Shown one piece after another: positions 48,940-58,001 of a stretch of DNA of 64,000 nt. The stretch comes from Jeotgalibacillus malaysiensis. GTDB lineage: Bacteria > Bacillota > Bacilli > Bacillales > Jeotgalibacillaceae. The notes beneath the pieces were generated by a model, which was given only the letters and a program-made list of their open reading frames with translations, searched no databases and had not been told where the DNA came from. Each line of letters begins with the position of its first letter. Position 1 is the stretch's first letter. A program made the position numbers and the translations under genes. The stretch covers positions 2,092,501-2,156,500 of the forward strand of contig CP009416.1 of assembly GCA_000818095.1 (NCBI GenBank). Direction: 5' to 3'.

Positions 48940-49611
48940 CTATCTTCCTCCTTCAAACTTAGTCATACTGGGACGGATCTTCCTCAAAACCTGCAAACGG
49001 TCAACAACAATCTGATTGCTGTCATCTATGTACGCACATTCCATTTCATGTGTCTCATCATCATGATCAGGTGCGCGATTCAATTTTGAAGCGATTCTAA
49101 GCTGAGCGGGAATCATCTGGGAAGCTACAATCACCGCTTCCTGTTTCCCGTAACAGCCTGCATGTGCGATCCCTCTCAGTGTACCTAAGATATAAATATT
49201 TCCACCCGCCATAATCATACCGCCGGGATTTACATCTCCAATAAGGAGAAAATCTCCTTCAACTTCAATCACCTGACCGGACCTTACAATCCCGGTCATT
49301 GAAGACATTTCTTTTTCCCTGACAAGCTGATCTGATTCAGCTTTTGTCAAAACGTCGCTATGAATTTCATCTACGAGCAGGCTTTTCTGCTGATGTACAA
49401 TCTGTCTGATTTCTTCCTGCTGCGCTTCAGTTAAATAACGGTTTCCGACTTCTATTCTGGCTTTAACCGCCTGTCCATCAGCAGGCGCTTTATATTGAAC
49501 GGAAAGCTTGTCGATCAGTTCTTCTTTTAATACGTCGTAACCGCACTGGTCATTCAGTTTTAAAATAAAACCGTCTTTTGTTCCTTTAATCATTACATTT
49601 TGTGCACCCAC
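48940..49611 (-). CDS. minC: Septum-site-determining protein MinC
   Basis: 223 residues from GTG at 49611, preceded by GGGGTG 6 nt upstream; starting at 49647 would overlap mreD by 11 nt. The N-terminal domain (about 1-100, VMIKGTKDGFILKLNDQCG) inhibits FtsZ; the C-terminal beta-helix (about 115-200, GQVIEVEGDFLLIGDVNPGG, GNIYILGTLRGIAHAG) binds MinD and dimerises. ECAYIDDSNQIVVDRL at the end is typical. Confidence 0.93.
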   Translation of the reverse strand: MGAQNVMIKGTKDGFILKLNDQCGYDVLKEELIDKLSVQYKAPADGQAVKARIEVGNRYLTEAQQEEIRQIVHQQKSLLVDEIHSDVLTKAESDQLVREKEMSSMTGIVRSGQVIEVEGDFLLIGDVNPGGMIMAGGNIYILGTLRGIAHAGCYGKQEAVIVASQMIPAQLRIASKLNRAPDHDDETHEMECAYIDDSNQIVVDRLQVLRKIRPSMTKFEGGR

Positions 49612-49636
49612 ATGATTCACCCCAAACCGTAGCGTA

Positions 49637-50155
49637 TTAATCCTCAAGATGTCTGAACCTCATCGCTGACATCCAGGTCTTTAATGGATAAGCTGCAATT
49701 AAAATAAAAATTGCATTAAAGATCAGTGTTGAGTATAACCTTTGATTTAAAAACGTCTGAACATTCATATCTGTAATCCCAATCAGAAGATTGAACTGAT
49801 AAACCAGCCATTCAAGCAGCGCGATCATTAAAAGTGTAATGAGTCCACTGATAGCGATATTTTGAAAAATCATTCTGAAAATCAAAGCAGAAATGTAAAT
49901 TAACAGCGGGAATAAAAACATATAAATCCCCATAATTCCTGTAAAGAACACGTCGTATAGAAAGCCAAGAACAAATGCATACAGGTAGCTTGAGTTTTTA
50001 TTATAATAAAAGCTTAAAAACAACAAAAACACGACCAGAAAGCGGGGTACCAACAGTCGATCATCACCTGCTACTTCCACTGGTGAAAACGTTGCAAAAA
50101 TACTTTCACTATAGAAGATTACAATGCCAAGAAGCGGAAGAAGGAAACGGTTCAT
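49637..50155 (-). CDS. mreD: Rod shape-determining protein MreD
   Basis: 172 residues, five or six membrane segments spread over most of the length, with the MreD-type stretch YAFVLGFLYDVFFTGIMGIYMF. It is part of the elongasome with MreB and MreC. Its start overlaps the mreC stop by 4 nt (ATGA), so translation is coupled. Confidence 0.92.
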   Translation of the reverse strand: MNRFLLPLLGIVIFYSESIFATFSPVEVAGDDRLLVPRFLVVFLLFLSFYYNKNSSYLYAFVLGFLYDVFFTGIMGIYMFLFPLLIYISALIFRMIFQNIAISGLITLLMIALLEWLVYQFNLLIGITDMNVQTFLNQRLYSTLIFNAIFILIAAYPLKTWMSAMRFRHLED

Positions 50156-51027
50156 TCCTCTTCCTCCTCCGTTTCAATCTCATCAGCACCGGCTGCGAGG
50201 CGCTCTAGTACTAACACATGTTCAATGTCGGACAGTCTTGCTGCAGGCTTAACGTAAGCAGTCTGAGTCAGACCGTACTCATCAGATGACACTTCTGTTA
50301 CTTCCCCGATCAGAAGGCCACGCGGGAATACACCGCCTAGACCTGATGTAATAACGTTAGAACCAACTTCCACCTCTACATCAAATGGAATTTTCCTTAC
50401 CATTAATTCTTCTCTTTCAGGGTCAAACCCTTCTACTAATCCATAAACATTTGATTCTTCTGTCTGGATCAAAGCAGAAACTCGATTATTCGAATTTCTC
50501 GCACTCAGCAGTTCAACAGTGGAAGTGAACTGACCGGTATCTTTAATACGGCCAATCATACCCCCGGCTGTCTGTACGGCCATATTTGCTTCAAGGCCGT
50601 TAACCTGCCCCTTGTCGATAATAATCGTATCCTGCCACTGGTCAGGGTTCCGTGCGATGACTGTTGCATTAGTCGTATTGAAATCGCGAATATCACCTTC
50701 AATATTTAACTGGGCTCTCAGCTCTTCATTATCACGTTCGAGATCAGTCACCTGCGTCTGAAGAAGTGCAAGCTCTTCTAATCTTGATTTTAATTTTTTA
50801 TTTTCGTTATACGTATTCAACAGGTCCTGCACGCTTTCAATCCCGCCGCCAACAAATCCGGCCGGTTTGGATGCTATATTCTGTCCAAACCCTACAATAT
50901 CTTTTACAAACTGTTCAGGAAGAGAAATATTTTCCCGCTCCCTGAGTGAAAAACCAATTAATGCAACAAGCAGTATAATACTGACGAGCAGCACAATCAG
51001 CCTTTTATTTCTAAAAAAAGAAGGCAT
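50152..51027 (-). CDS. mreC: Rod shape-determining protein MreC
   Basis: 291 residues from ATG at 51027 (MPSFFRNKRLIVLLV) with GGGGTG upstream; a GTG at 51039 is in frame but less well placed. One membrane segment (about 9-27), a periplasmic coiled coil (about 65-110, KLKSRLEELALLQTQVTDLE) and a double beta-barrel with IDKGQVNGLEANMAV and GSNVITSGLGGVFPRGLLIG. Links MreB to cell-wall synthases. Acidic C-terminus. Confidence 0.96.
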   Translation of the reverse strand: MPSFFRNKRLIVLLVSIILLVALIGFSLRERENISLPEQFVKDIVGFGQNIASKPAGFVGGGIESVQDLLNTYNENKKLKSRLEELALLQTQVTDLERDNEELRAQLNIEGDIRDFNTTNATVIARNPDQWQDTIIIDKGQVNGLEANMAVQTAGGMIGRIKDTGQFTSTVELLSARNSNNRVSALIQTEESNVYGLVEGFDPEREELMVRKIPFDVEVEVGSNVITSGLGGVFPRGLLIGEVTEVSSDEYGLTQTAYVKPAARLSDIEHVLVLERLAAGADEIETEEEEE

Positions 51028-51060
51028 TTTTCTGCACACCCCAATTAACTGTTTTCCTTG

Positions 51061-52062
51061 TTACTTCTGTTTTTTAAAGTAGTCTATATTATCAAGTGCT
51101 TTCCCTGTGCCAATCGCAACACAATCAAGCGGTTCTTCAGCAATATGAACTGGCATTGAAGTTTCCTGTGTCATTAATTGATCCAGTCCCTGAAGCAATG
51201 CTCCTCCGCCTGTCAGTACAATACCGCGGTCCATAATGTCTGCAGAAAGCTCAGGTGGCGTATGTTCAAGTGTACTCTTAACTGATTCGATAATCGTTGA
51301 GATTGTATCAGCTAAAGCTTTCTGAATTTCTTTTTGAGTAATTTCAATCGTTTTAGGCAGACCTGTCAGTAAATCACGGCCACGTATCTCCATCGTTACA
51401 TCGTTTTCAGCTGCAATCGCTGAACCGATTTCCATTTTAATTGCTTCTGCCGTACGTTCACCGATCATTAGATTATACTGCTTTCTGATATATGAGACGA
51501 TCGCATCATCCATCTCATCACCGGCAACACGGATAGACTCACTTGTAACAATCCCTCCAAGTGAGATCACCGCAACTTCTGTTGTACCTCCACCGATATC
51601 TACAACCATGCTTCCTGTTGGCTCCCATACCGGAAGACCTGCACCAATCGCAGCGGCAAAAGGCTCTTCAATTGGAAATGCGTCTTTAGCACCTGCCTGT
51701 CTTGCTGCATCAATGACTGCACGCTTTTCAACTGATGTGATGCCAGATGGTACACAAACCATTACATATGGCTTTCTTGTAAATGAACCACTTTTCAGCG
51801 CCTGATTCATATAATATTTCATCATCGTTGAAGTTGTTTCAAAATCAGCAATAACGCCATCTTTCATCGGGCGTAGTGCCACGATATTCCCTGGTGTTCT
51901 GCCGATCATATTTCTCGCTTCATTTCCTACTGCTACAATATCTCTTGTATCCTGTCTAAGCGCCACTACTGAAGGTTCTCTGACGACGATCCCCTTACCT
52001 TTTATGTAAACAAGTGTGTTCGCTGTACCCAGATCAATTCCTATATCTTTCGTTCCAAACAT
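51061..52062 (-). CDS. mreB: Actin-like cell shape protein MreB
   Basis: 333 residues. Phosphate-1 loop [16 protein letters not shown], phosphate-2 [18 protein letters not shown] (near 158-175) and the adenosine motif [14 protein letters not shown] (near 285-298). It guides lateral cell-wall synthesis. First gene of mreBCD-minCD, behind a clear promoter. Confidence 0.97.
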   Translation of the reverse strand: MFGTKDIGIDLGTANTLVYIKGKGIVVREPSVVALRQDTRDIVAVGNEARNMIGRTPGNIVALRPMKDGVIADFETTSTMMKYYMNQALKSGSFTRKPYVMVCVPSGITSVEKRAVIDAARQAGAKDAFPIEEPFAAAIGAGLPVWEPTGSMVVDIGGGTTEVAVISLGGIVTSESIRVAGDEMDDAIVSYIRKQYNLMIGERTAEAIKMEIGSAIAAENDVTMEIRGRDLLTGLPKTIEITQKEIQKALADTISTIIESVKSTLEHTPPELSADIMDRGIVLTGGGALLQGLDQLMTQETSMPVHIAEEPLDCVAIGTGKALDNIDYFKKQK

Positions 52063-52126
52063 GGAGTATCTCCCTTTCTCATTCCGCTAATAGCCCTTTA
52101 TAGGCCGGTCAAAAACCATAGCTTTA

Positions 52127-52156
52127 ATTATAGCTTACACGCATACAATTTAACAA
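52127..52156 (-). promoter_or_regulatory. Promoter of mreB
   Basis: TTGTTA (52151-52156), 18 nt, TATAAT (52127-52132) on the minus strand; about 65 nt of leader before the mreB start. Confidence 0.8.
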
Positions 52157-52158
52157 CG

Positions 52159-52854
52159 TTACATATATCCTTTTTCCTTCAAACTTACATACTTCTTTTC
52201 GCCAATGATCAAATGATCAAGCACTTCAATCCCTATCATTTTTCCACATTCTACTAATCTTCTAGTCACGTCAATATCTTCTTTTGATGGAGACGGATCA
52301 CCACTCGGGTGATTGTGTGCACAAATAATGGAGGCAGCAGACCGCTTGAAAGCCTCCTTAAAAACCTCTCTGGGATGCACAATAGAAGAGTTAAGTGAAC
52401 CGATAAAAATTGTCTGCTGGTGAATGATTTGATTTTTAGTATTGAGGTAAAGTGCGACAAAATGCTCCTGAGTCAAAAAGCGCAATTCATTCATCAGAAA
52501 AGTAGCTCCATCCTCTGGTGAACGAATTGTGAACCTGTCTTCAAAAGTAATATTTGCGATTCGCCTGCCAACTTCAACTGCTGCAAGCACCTGAACAGCC
52601 TTTGCATGTCCGATTCCTTTAATCGCTGTTAATTCATCGAAGGAGGCTTCTTTTAAAGATCTCAATCCGTTAAATTCCTGGAGCAATTTATTTGAGAGGT
52701 TAATGACAGACTCTTCTTTTGAGCCTGTGCGCAGTAAAATAGCGATCAGTTCCTGATTGGATAAGCTTTGCGGTCCCTGGTTGATAAAGCGTTCGCGCGG
52801 CTTATCCTCATCATGGTAATCTCTGATCATTAAGGTTTTCTGTGGAATCAGCAT
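52159..52854 (-). CDS. radC: RadC-family JAB-domain protein
   Basis: 231 residues: helix-hairpin-helix-like N-terminus (LIAILLRTGSKEES, LTAIKGIGHAKAVQVLAA) and a C-terminal JAB/MPN metalloprotease-like domain with CAHNHPSGDPSPSKEDIDVT near 178-198. The metal ligands HxH...D are intact. Its link to DNA repair was withdrawn for E. coli RadC, so the role is unclear. It lies between maf and mreB, as in B. subtilis. Confidence 0.94.
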   Translation of the reverse strand: MLIPQKTLMIRDYHDEDKPRERFINQGPQSLSNQELIAILLRTGSKEESVINLSNKLLQEFNGLRSLKEASFDELTAIKGIGHAKAVQVLAAVEVGRRIANITFEDRFTIRSPEDGATFLMNELRFLTQEHFVALYLNTKNQIIHQQTIFIGSLNSSIVHPREVFKEAFKRSAASIICAHNHPSGDPSPSKEDIDVTRRLVECGKMIGIEVLDHLIIGEKKYVSLKEKGYM

Positions 52855-52865
52855 GGTTTTCCTCC

Positions 52866-53432
52866 TTATGGCTGAAAACAGCTGAGAAAGCGTTGAAGCT
52901 CTCTTTTTAAGCGGGCTGCCGGGAGACCGACCACGGCATAATAATCACCTTTAATCTCTTTTACAAAAAGGGCACCGCCTGACTGGATACCATATGCTCC
53001 AGCTTTATCGTAAGGGTCATCTGTTGAAATATAACGGCCGATCTCTTCATCTGTCAGCGGCCAGAATGTAACACTTGTTTTTTCAACGAATGAATGTGCC
53101 TTTTCACCTTTCATAAGGGTGACACCTGTATAAACCGTGTGTGTCCGTCCGGATAAACTGCGGAGCATTTCTTCAGCTTCCCCGGCTGATTTCGGTTTGC
53201 CGAGAATTTTATTCTGATAGACAATTGTGTCGCTGCCAATAACGACTGATTCAGGAAAGGCTGCAGCTACATTAGCTGCTTTTCCCTCGGCAATTTTTAT
53301 GACAGCTGTTTCCGGATCGGGATCTGTAATAGTGGATTCATCAAATGTTGAAGGAATGATTGTAAAAGGATATGGAAGTAAAGCCATTAACTCTTTGCGA
53401 CGTGGAGATTGTGAAGCTAAAATAAGATCCAT
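52866..53432 (-). CDS. maf: Maf-family nucleotide pyrophosphatase
   Basis: 188 residues. Starts ILASQSPRRKELMALL, the Maf signature; VVIGSDTIVYQNKILGKP near 62-80 and SGRTHTVYTGVT near 95-107 follow. It hydrolyses dTTP/UTP and modified pyrimidine nucleotides; in B. subtilis it is linked to septum formation. It lies 11 nt before radC. Confidence 0.95.
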   Translation of the reverse strand: MDLILASQSPRRKELMALLPYPFTIIPSTFDESTITDPDPETAVIKIAEGKAANVAAAFPESVVIGSDTIVYQNKILGKPKSAGEAEEMLRSLSGRTHTVYTGVTLMKGEKAHSFVEKTSVTFWPLTDEEIGRYISTDDPYDKAGAYGIQSGGALFVKEIKGDYYAVVGLPAARLKRELQRFLSCFQP

Positions 53433-53524
53433 GATTTTTCACCTCAAAGCAAAATGATAATAGGGAGACTAATTAAGTATAGCATATCTGCCTATTATCA
53501 TTGTAAAAATTTAGCGCTGCCTGA

Positions 53525-54193
53525 TTATTCCTGGTGCTTTTGCTCAAGCTGTATCAGGGCACCCAGACTCTGAAGAAATGCCGTTTCCTTATTTTCATGC
53601 TGAACAGCCTGCTGAAAGTCATGCAGCGTGCTGCTTTTTGATTTACTTTCAGTAGCAGCAAATGTTTGATCAGGTGATGCAAGCTTCTGATTGATCGCAC
53701 TGATCGCTTCAGTCAGCCATTTTTTATCAGCTTCAGATACTTCAAGTGCAATACTGCTTACGCTGACCTGTTTAATATATACTTCCCCTGAAACCTTAGC
53801 TGCAAGGGCTTTTGCTAAATCTTCACTCGCCGCTGCCCCGATCCACAGAAGAATCATATCATCCTGTTTGACAAGTACATGCGCCGTGTCAGCTGACATG
53901 CCGGAAGTGAAATCTTCAGCTGCTTCCACACTGCTGAATGCACCTGCCTGAAGCACCCAGAATGTAAAAGCGGGTGATTCAAATAAGCTTGTCTCTTCAG
54001 GTGGTTCAGCCAAAAGTGGCTGCTGGTCAGGTTTTTCCAAAAGCATATTCAGAATCAATCCAAATACAGCAGCACATAAAATACCTGAGAGCACTGGAAA
54101 CAATATCACCCCTGTTGACTTCTTACTCTTTTCAGCTAAAGGAAATTGAATGATCGTTCCATCTTTATTTTTCGAGGCCGGTTCCTGTTTCAT
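53525..54193 (-). CDS. SPOR-domain membrane protein, SpoIIB-like
   Basis: 222 residues: cytoplasmic head of about 25 residues, one membrane segment (about 28-50), then an extracytoplasmic SPOR-like domain (about 75-150, FTFWVLQAGAFSSVEAAEDFTSG ... VLVKQDDMILLWIGA). The gap between maf and comC is where B. subtilis has spoIIB, a septal-wall-thinning SPOR protein of 332 aa. This one is shorter. The architecture and locus agree, the sequence identity is not obvious; an alternative is a pilus-accessory SPOR protein. Confidence 0.6.
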   Translation of the reverse strand: MKQEPASKNKDGTIIQFPLAEKSKKSTGVILFPVLSGILCAAVFGLILNMLLEKPDQQPLLAEPPEETSLFESPAFTFWVLQAGAFSSVEAAEDFTSGMSADTAHVLVKQDDMILLWIGAAASEDLAKALAAKVSGEVYIKQVSVSSIALEVSEADKKWLTEAISAINQKLASPDQTFAATESKSKSSTLHDFQQAVQHENKETAFLQSLGALIQLEQKHQE

Positions 54194-54303
54194 TATCAGC
54201 AGCTCTTTCTTTTATTCATAACTCGAGACTAGCATGTTACATAAAAAAAAGAACAAGACAATTGTCGTCCTGTTCACGTGAGATTCCGACAAGTATTACC
54301 TTG

Positions 54304-55059
54304 TCAGAAGAAGAAGTTTAGATATGATGCAATCAGCTCTGTTCCAAAAAAGTAAGCGATCAATGCGCCTGCTGCGATTGACGGGCCAAATGGAACAGGA
54401 TCTTTTCTTGATTTCTTTTTTACATAAATGGCATACAAGCCTGCTGCCGTGCCGATAAATGTCGCAAGAAAAAATGACAATAGCGTCAGCTTTACTCCTA
54501 GCACAAGTCCGATTAAGGCGTAAAGCTTAATATCGCCACCACCCATGCCTCCTCTTGACACGATTGCGATCAGAAATAAAAGGGTAAAACCGGCAGCTGC
54601 TCCGAGTGGTGCATCCCACCAGGGCGTTAGCGGTTCAATGACTCTTAACGGGATCAGCAGGAAAAGAAAAAACAGTAGAATTTTATCGGGGATCAGCATG
54701 TAGGCGATATCTGATACGGTGATAATCAAAAGTAATGAAATAAATGTAAGGGCAACCATTAATTCAAGTGTAAGACCAAAATACAGATAGGCAAGACCAA
54801 ATAGTATCCCTCCCAGCGCTTCAATAACCGGATAGACAGGTGAAATTATCTTTTTGCAATTTCTGCACTTTCCGCGTTGAATGAGAAATGAAAACACAGG
54901 AATCAGCTCTTTCCATGTCAGACGTCTTTTACACTGAGGACATGCTGATCCAGGATATACAATTGATTCTCCGGCAGGAATTCTTAATCCGGCCACGTTA
55001 AAAAAAGAAGCGAGCAGCATACCCGCTATTACAAAATAAACCGTTAATAAAGTTGTCAT
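54304..55059 (-). CDS. comC: Prepilin peptidase (type IV, A24 aspartyl family; ComC/PilD)
   Basis: 251 residues. N-terminal methyltransferase region with a CxxC...CxxC zinc site (Cys40, 43, 65, 68: CPQCKRRLTW, CRNCKK), then seven membrane segments. Catalytic Asp in ITVSDIAYMLIPD (near 116) and GGMGGGDIKLY (near 178). It cleaves after the Gly of the prepilin leader and N-methylates the new end. Here it is joined to a full pilus locus, not just competence. Confidence 0.95.
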   Translation of the reverse strand: MTTLLTVYFVIAGMLLASFFNVAGLRIPAGESIVYPGSACPQCKRRLTWKELIPVFSFLIQRGKCRNCKKIISPVYPVIEALGGILFGLAYLYFGLTLELMVALTFISLLLIITVSDIAYMLIPDKILLFFLFLLIPLRVIEPLTPWWDAPLGAAAGFTLLFLIAIVSRGGMGGGDIKLYALIGLVLGVKLTLLSFFLATFIGTAAGLYAIYVKKKSRKDPVPFGPSIAAGALIAYFFGTELIASYLNFFF

Positions 55060-55077
55060 TGCAGCGCTCCTGTATCG

Positions 55078-55728
55078 TTATTGGGTCATACGATCATCAA
55101 TTTCATTGTAGTAATAGGCTGTTGCTGTCAGCTGAAGTACAATCTTATCATCATCCGGAGCTGACAATAAAAGCTCCTCTTCAGTCAGTTGTTCAAACTC
55201 CAGACCTTCAAAGTTCATAATTCTTTCAAGCCGTTCCATTTCTTTTATAAAGATCTGAAGGCTGCTAAAATCCGGAGAACTGACTTCCGCTGTAAAAGCT
55301 ACTGACTGAAGACCCTCATCAGGCTCTGTGATCTGTTCTGCAACAGGCTCCGTTTCCTGCTCTTCTTCAAGCAGCTCTTCATCCGATATCAGTGGTTCTA
55401 CTACATCATTTTCTCCAAACTCAACTATATCGATTTGCGTCCCGCTGACAAGTTCAGCAGATTGCATCGCAAGCAACACCTGATCTTCCGCTTTAGTTAA
55501 AGGAAGCTTATCTTCCTGAATGATACGCGGTGAATCAGTCTGAACAGGCTCAAGATTACTTTCAGCTTCAGCAATAATCACTTCACTTTCAAGTAACTCT
55601 GTTTTTGCAGTCAGCGTCTCATTTTCAGCTGCAGCAGGTCTGACGAAAAACAGATAAAAAACAAGAAGCTGAATAAACAGTAAAAATACTAAGATGATAA
55701 CCGTTGCCTGCCTTTTACTCAGTTCCAT
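55078..55728 (-). CDS. PilO-like pilus assembly protein (tentative)
   Basis: 216 residues: one membrane segment (about 9-30), a coiled coil (NETLTAKTELLESEVIIAEA), a long acidic linker and a C-terminal domain with FSSLQIFIKEMERLERIM, which resembles the ferredoxin-like domain of PilO. Its start overlaps the pilN-like gene by 14 nt. In type IV pilus systems PilM-PilN-PilO form the inner alignment complex. The assignment is by architecture and order. Confidence 0.65.
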   Translation of the reverse strand: MELSKRQATVIILVFLLFIQLLVFYLFFVRPAAAENETLTAKTELLESEVIIAEAESNLEPVQTDSPRIIQEDKLPLTKAEDQVLLAMQSAELVSGTQIDIVEFGENDVVEPLISDEELLEEEQETEPVAEQITEPDEGLQSVAFTAEVSSPDFSSLQIFIKEMERLERIMNFEGLEFEQLTEEELLLSAPDDDKIVLQLTATAYYYNEIDDRMTQ

Positions 55729-56263
55729 TCTGTGCGCCTCCTGTCAAAAACTGAAAAGAAAAAATGTATCTTGGAATTTCTTCAAAATCGCTTTCTTCAT
55801 TAGGGAATTCAGTTTCTACTCTATCCACTTCCACAAACTCAAATAATTCCGATTGATACAGCCTGGATGTATATGCTGCACCTTCGTTCATTGTCTCAAA
55901 TTGAATACTGCTATGTAATCCTTCTTCTGTCAGTTCGAAGCTCACTAAGGTTGCACGTTCCGGCAGTAAACCGATTAATTCATCCAGATAAGGTGAAATA
56001 TCAGCTGCAATTAATTCAGCCCTGCTTAATGCTTCATCATATCCATCCTCTTCTATGACCTCAGGCTGATTGAGATAAGCAAGTTCAGTCTGAAGCCTGG
56101 TCTGTTTAAGTACAAGCTCCTGGTTATCAGCTGTATAAGAAAAGAACGTCACCACAAGCCAGATTCCGAGCATTAGCCAGATTGCACCTGTTATCATCAG
56201 TAGTAATTTTCCTTTAGATAAAAAAGGGTCTTTTTGCGGCAGCAGGTTAATATCGTGATTCAT
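55715..56263 (-). CDS. pilN: PilN-like pilus assembly protein
   Basis: 182 residues. The N-terminus MNHDINLLPQKDP has the INLLP motif that binds PilM; one membrane segment (about 20-43) and a coiled-coil plus small extracellular domain (about 95-180). It starts just after the pilM stop and overlaps the following gene. Confidence 0.82.
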   Translation of the reverse strand: MNHDINLLPQKDPFLSKGKLLLMITGAIWLMLGIWLVVTFFSYTADNQELVLKQTRLQTELAYLNQPEVIEEDGYDEALSRAELIAADISPYLDELIGLLPERATLVSFELTEEGLHSSIQFETMNEGAAYTSRLYQSELFEFVEVDRVETEFPNEESDFEEIPRYIFSFQFLTGGAQNGTE

Positions 56264-57259
56264 TTAACGTCCTGCCCCCTTTTGCAGCAACCCCATCAGA
56301 GCAGTGTATTTACCTTTTACCCCTTTTTGATATGTATCAAGAAATGATTCATCTGCGACTGTGACTGGCATATTGTAATAGTCTGAGAGCTTTTGACCGA
56401 TTTCTCTAATAAAAGGGTTATCTCCGGTCAATATGATCTCATCAATTTCTTTTTCACCTTTATGTAATGAAAAGCGGTAAAAATTCATTAATCTTTCAAT
56501 CTCCGCAATTCTGTCTTCTAGCTGCTGGTTATAAAGGTTCAGGTCTCCCACATAAGAAAAATGTATTTCTTCTCCATCCCTTTCAGGCTTCCAGTCAGTC
56601 AGTGAGGTTTCAATTGGCTGATAGCGCATAAAATCAATCACACTCTCAGAGAAGATTGAGATATTCAGCATATTAATCGACCATTCACTGATCAGATAAG
56701 TTTTGTCTTTTTGAAGAAGCTCCAGACTGTTTAAAAACCTGTGAATTGAAAGTGCTCTCACCTCTGCTGTAACAGGCTTCATCTTTACATCTTCAAAAGC
56801 ATTGGCATACGCTGTTACATCCTCCTGCGGTGAAGCAAAAAGAATCCCCGGCGTCTCAGCCTGACCCGTTCTTGACTTTGCAAGATGATCTAGCCTGATG
56901 ACATCGAGTAATGGGTCTTCGAATGGAAAATGCAAAGACTGACCATTTTCCATCATAAAATATTCATTTACTGCATCAGCTTTTAAATGGGAGGGGATCA
57001 TGACAGGTTTCATTAATACTGAAGAATCAGGCACAAAAAACTGAACGCGTGATTTCTTTAGCTCCCATGATTCAGCTAATTCTTTCATTAGTTCGAAAAA
57101 CTTCTGTTCATCAACGATCTGACCATCTTCAATCATGCCTGCAGGAAGAGGCTCTTCCCGCAGCGTGAGTGAATTTGTTCCTTTATCGGAGGCAGCCATT
57201 CTGATGACGTAGTCCTGGATCATGATGTTGACTGTTTTTTTTGATGGAAATAGGTTCAT
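56264..57259 (-). CDS. pilM: PilM-like actin-fold pilus assembly ATPase
   Basis: 331 residues, soluble, with a PilM/FtsA-like layout (VQFFVPDSSVLMKPVMIP near 72-90, FPFEDPLLDVIRLD, EIILTGDNPFIREIGQKLSDYY near 275-298). Canonical DIGSS-type nucleotide motifs are weak. It anchors PilN from the cytoplasm. It begins about 250 nt after the pilin gene, with a dispersed repeat in that gap. Confidence 0.82.
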   Translation of the reverse strand: MNLFPSKKTVNIMIQDYVIRMAASDKGTNSLTLREEPLPAGMIEDGQIVDEQKFFELMKELAESWELKKSRVQFFVPDSSVLMKPVMIPSHLKADAVNEYFMMENGQSLHFPFEDPLLDVIRLDHLAKSRTGQAETPGILFASPQEDVTAYANAFEDVKMKPVTAEVRALSIHRFLNSLELLQKDKTYLISEWSINMLNISIFSESVIDFMRYQPIETSLTDWKPERDGEEIHFSYVGDLNLYNQQLEDRIAEIERLMNFYRFSLHKGEKEIDEIILTGDNPFIREIGQKLSDYYNMPVTVADESFLDTYQKGVKGKYTALMGLLQKGAGR

Positions 57260-57314
57260 TGGGCTGCACTCCTTTTAATCATTCAAATAATCAAGATTGT
57301 ATGGTTTTCTTAGG

Positions 57315-57451
57315 CTGGCTGGTGATTTCCGCTCCAGGGGGACGCTTTCCGTGGCCGGGCGGTGAGCCAGCAGGCTTCGCCATGCTCTGTCTCACCTGTC
57401 CCTTCCTGCCACAGGAGTCGCCCCCTTACGCTGCAATCACCAGCTGTGCAT
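57315..57451. repeat. Dispersed ~140-bp repeat with imperfect inverted ends, copy 2
   Basis: Shares ends with copy 1 at 11189-11330: left end GGTGATTTCCGCTCCAGGGG, right end (reverse complement) CAGCTGGTGATTGCAGCG then AAGGGGGCGACTCCTG. The middle is different and can itself fold (GGTGAG / CTCACC). It lies between pilA and pilM, inside the pilus operon. Short ORFs over it are not real. Confidence 0.88.
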
Positions 57452-57509
57452 AGAAATGAAATAGTAAATTAAACAACATAATAAGTGAATATCACAATGT
57501 CATTTCTAA

Positions 57510-57914
57510 TTAGTTTACAGTGTCTAAATATGTTTCAATATCTTGTTCAGTTAGTCCAGTATCATCAGTATTATCTATGTCTGTAATATCATTTGCAGAA
57601 TGACCTGATATCGTCCACACATTGCCACTTCTAGATACTGAAAATGTATCAGATCCTTGAATGTATTCAGCTAAAGTAGTTTGAGTACAAGCAGCAGTTT
57701 CACAGTCAATTGTATTATCAGATAGCTCAGCCAACTTAGCAGAACTGATAATATTTAAAGCTTCCGCTGCTTCTGCACGATCATCTGAATCATTGATGAT
57801 ACTATTTACAATCGGTACTGCAATTGCAGCAATAATTGCGATAATGACGAGTACTGCTAGTAATTCTACCAGTGTTAAACCTTTTTGATTTAATAGATTT
57901 TTAATTTTTTTCAT
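57510..57914 (-). CDS. pilA: Type IV major pilin precursor
   Basis: 134 residues. Class III/type IVa-like leader MKKIKNLLNQKG (12 residues) with cleavage after Gly12; the mature chain starts LTLVELLAVLVIIAIIAAIA with Glu at +5. The hydrophobic N-terminal helix precedes a polar globular domain with Cys71 and Cys76, possibly a small disulfide loop. It ends rich in Asp and Thr. It is AT-rich relative to its neighbours. It is the only pilin-like gene in the window; minor pilins, if any, are elsewhere. Confidence 0.92.
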   Translation of the reverse strand: MKKIKNLLNQKGLTLVELLAVLVIIAIIAAIAVPIVNSIINDSDDRAEAAEALNIISSAKLAELSDNTIDCETAACTQTTLAEYIQGSDTFSVSRSGNVWTISGHSANDITDIDNTDDTGLTEQDIETYLDTVN

Positions 57915-58001
57915 AATAACTTACCCCCGAAATTTTTTTAGATATTAGATGTTAGCCCCTAAACGGTTAAAGCAGACTCACCTCCTTAAAATAATGAACG
58001 A

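Noticed and set aside
57241-57453. 70-codon plus-strand ORF over the second dispersed repeat
   Set aside because: Same reason: low-complexity translation of the repeat, antisense to the pilM start.
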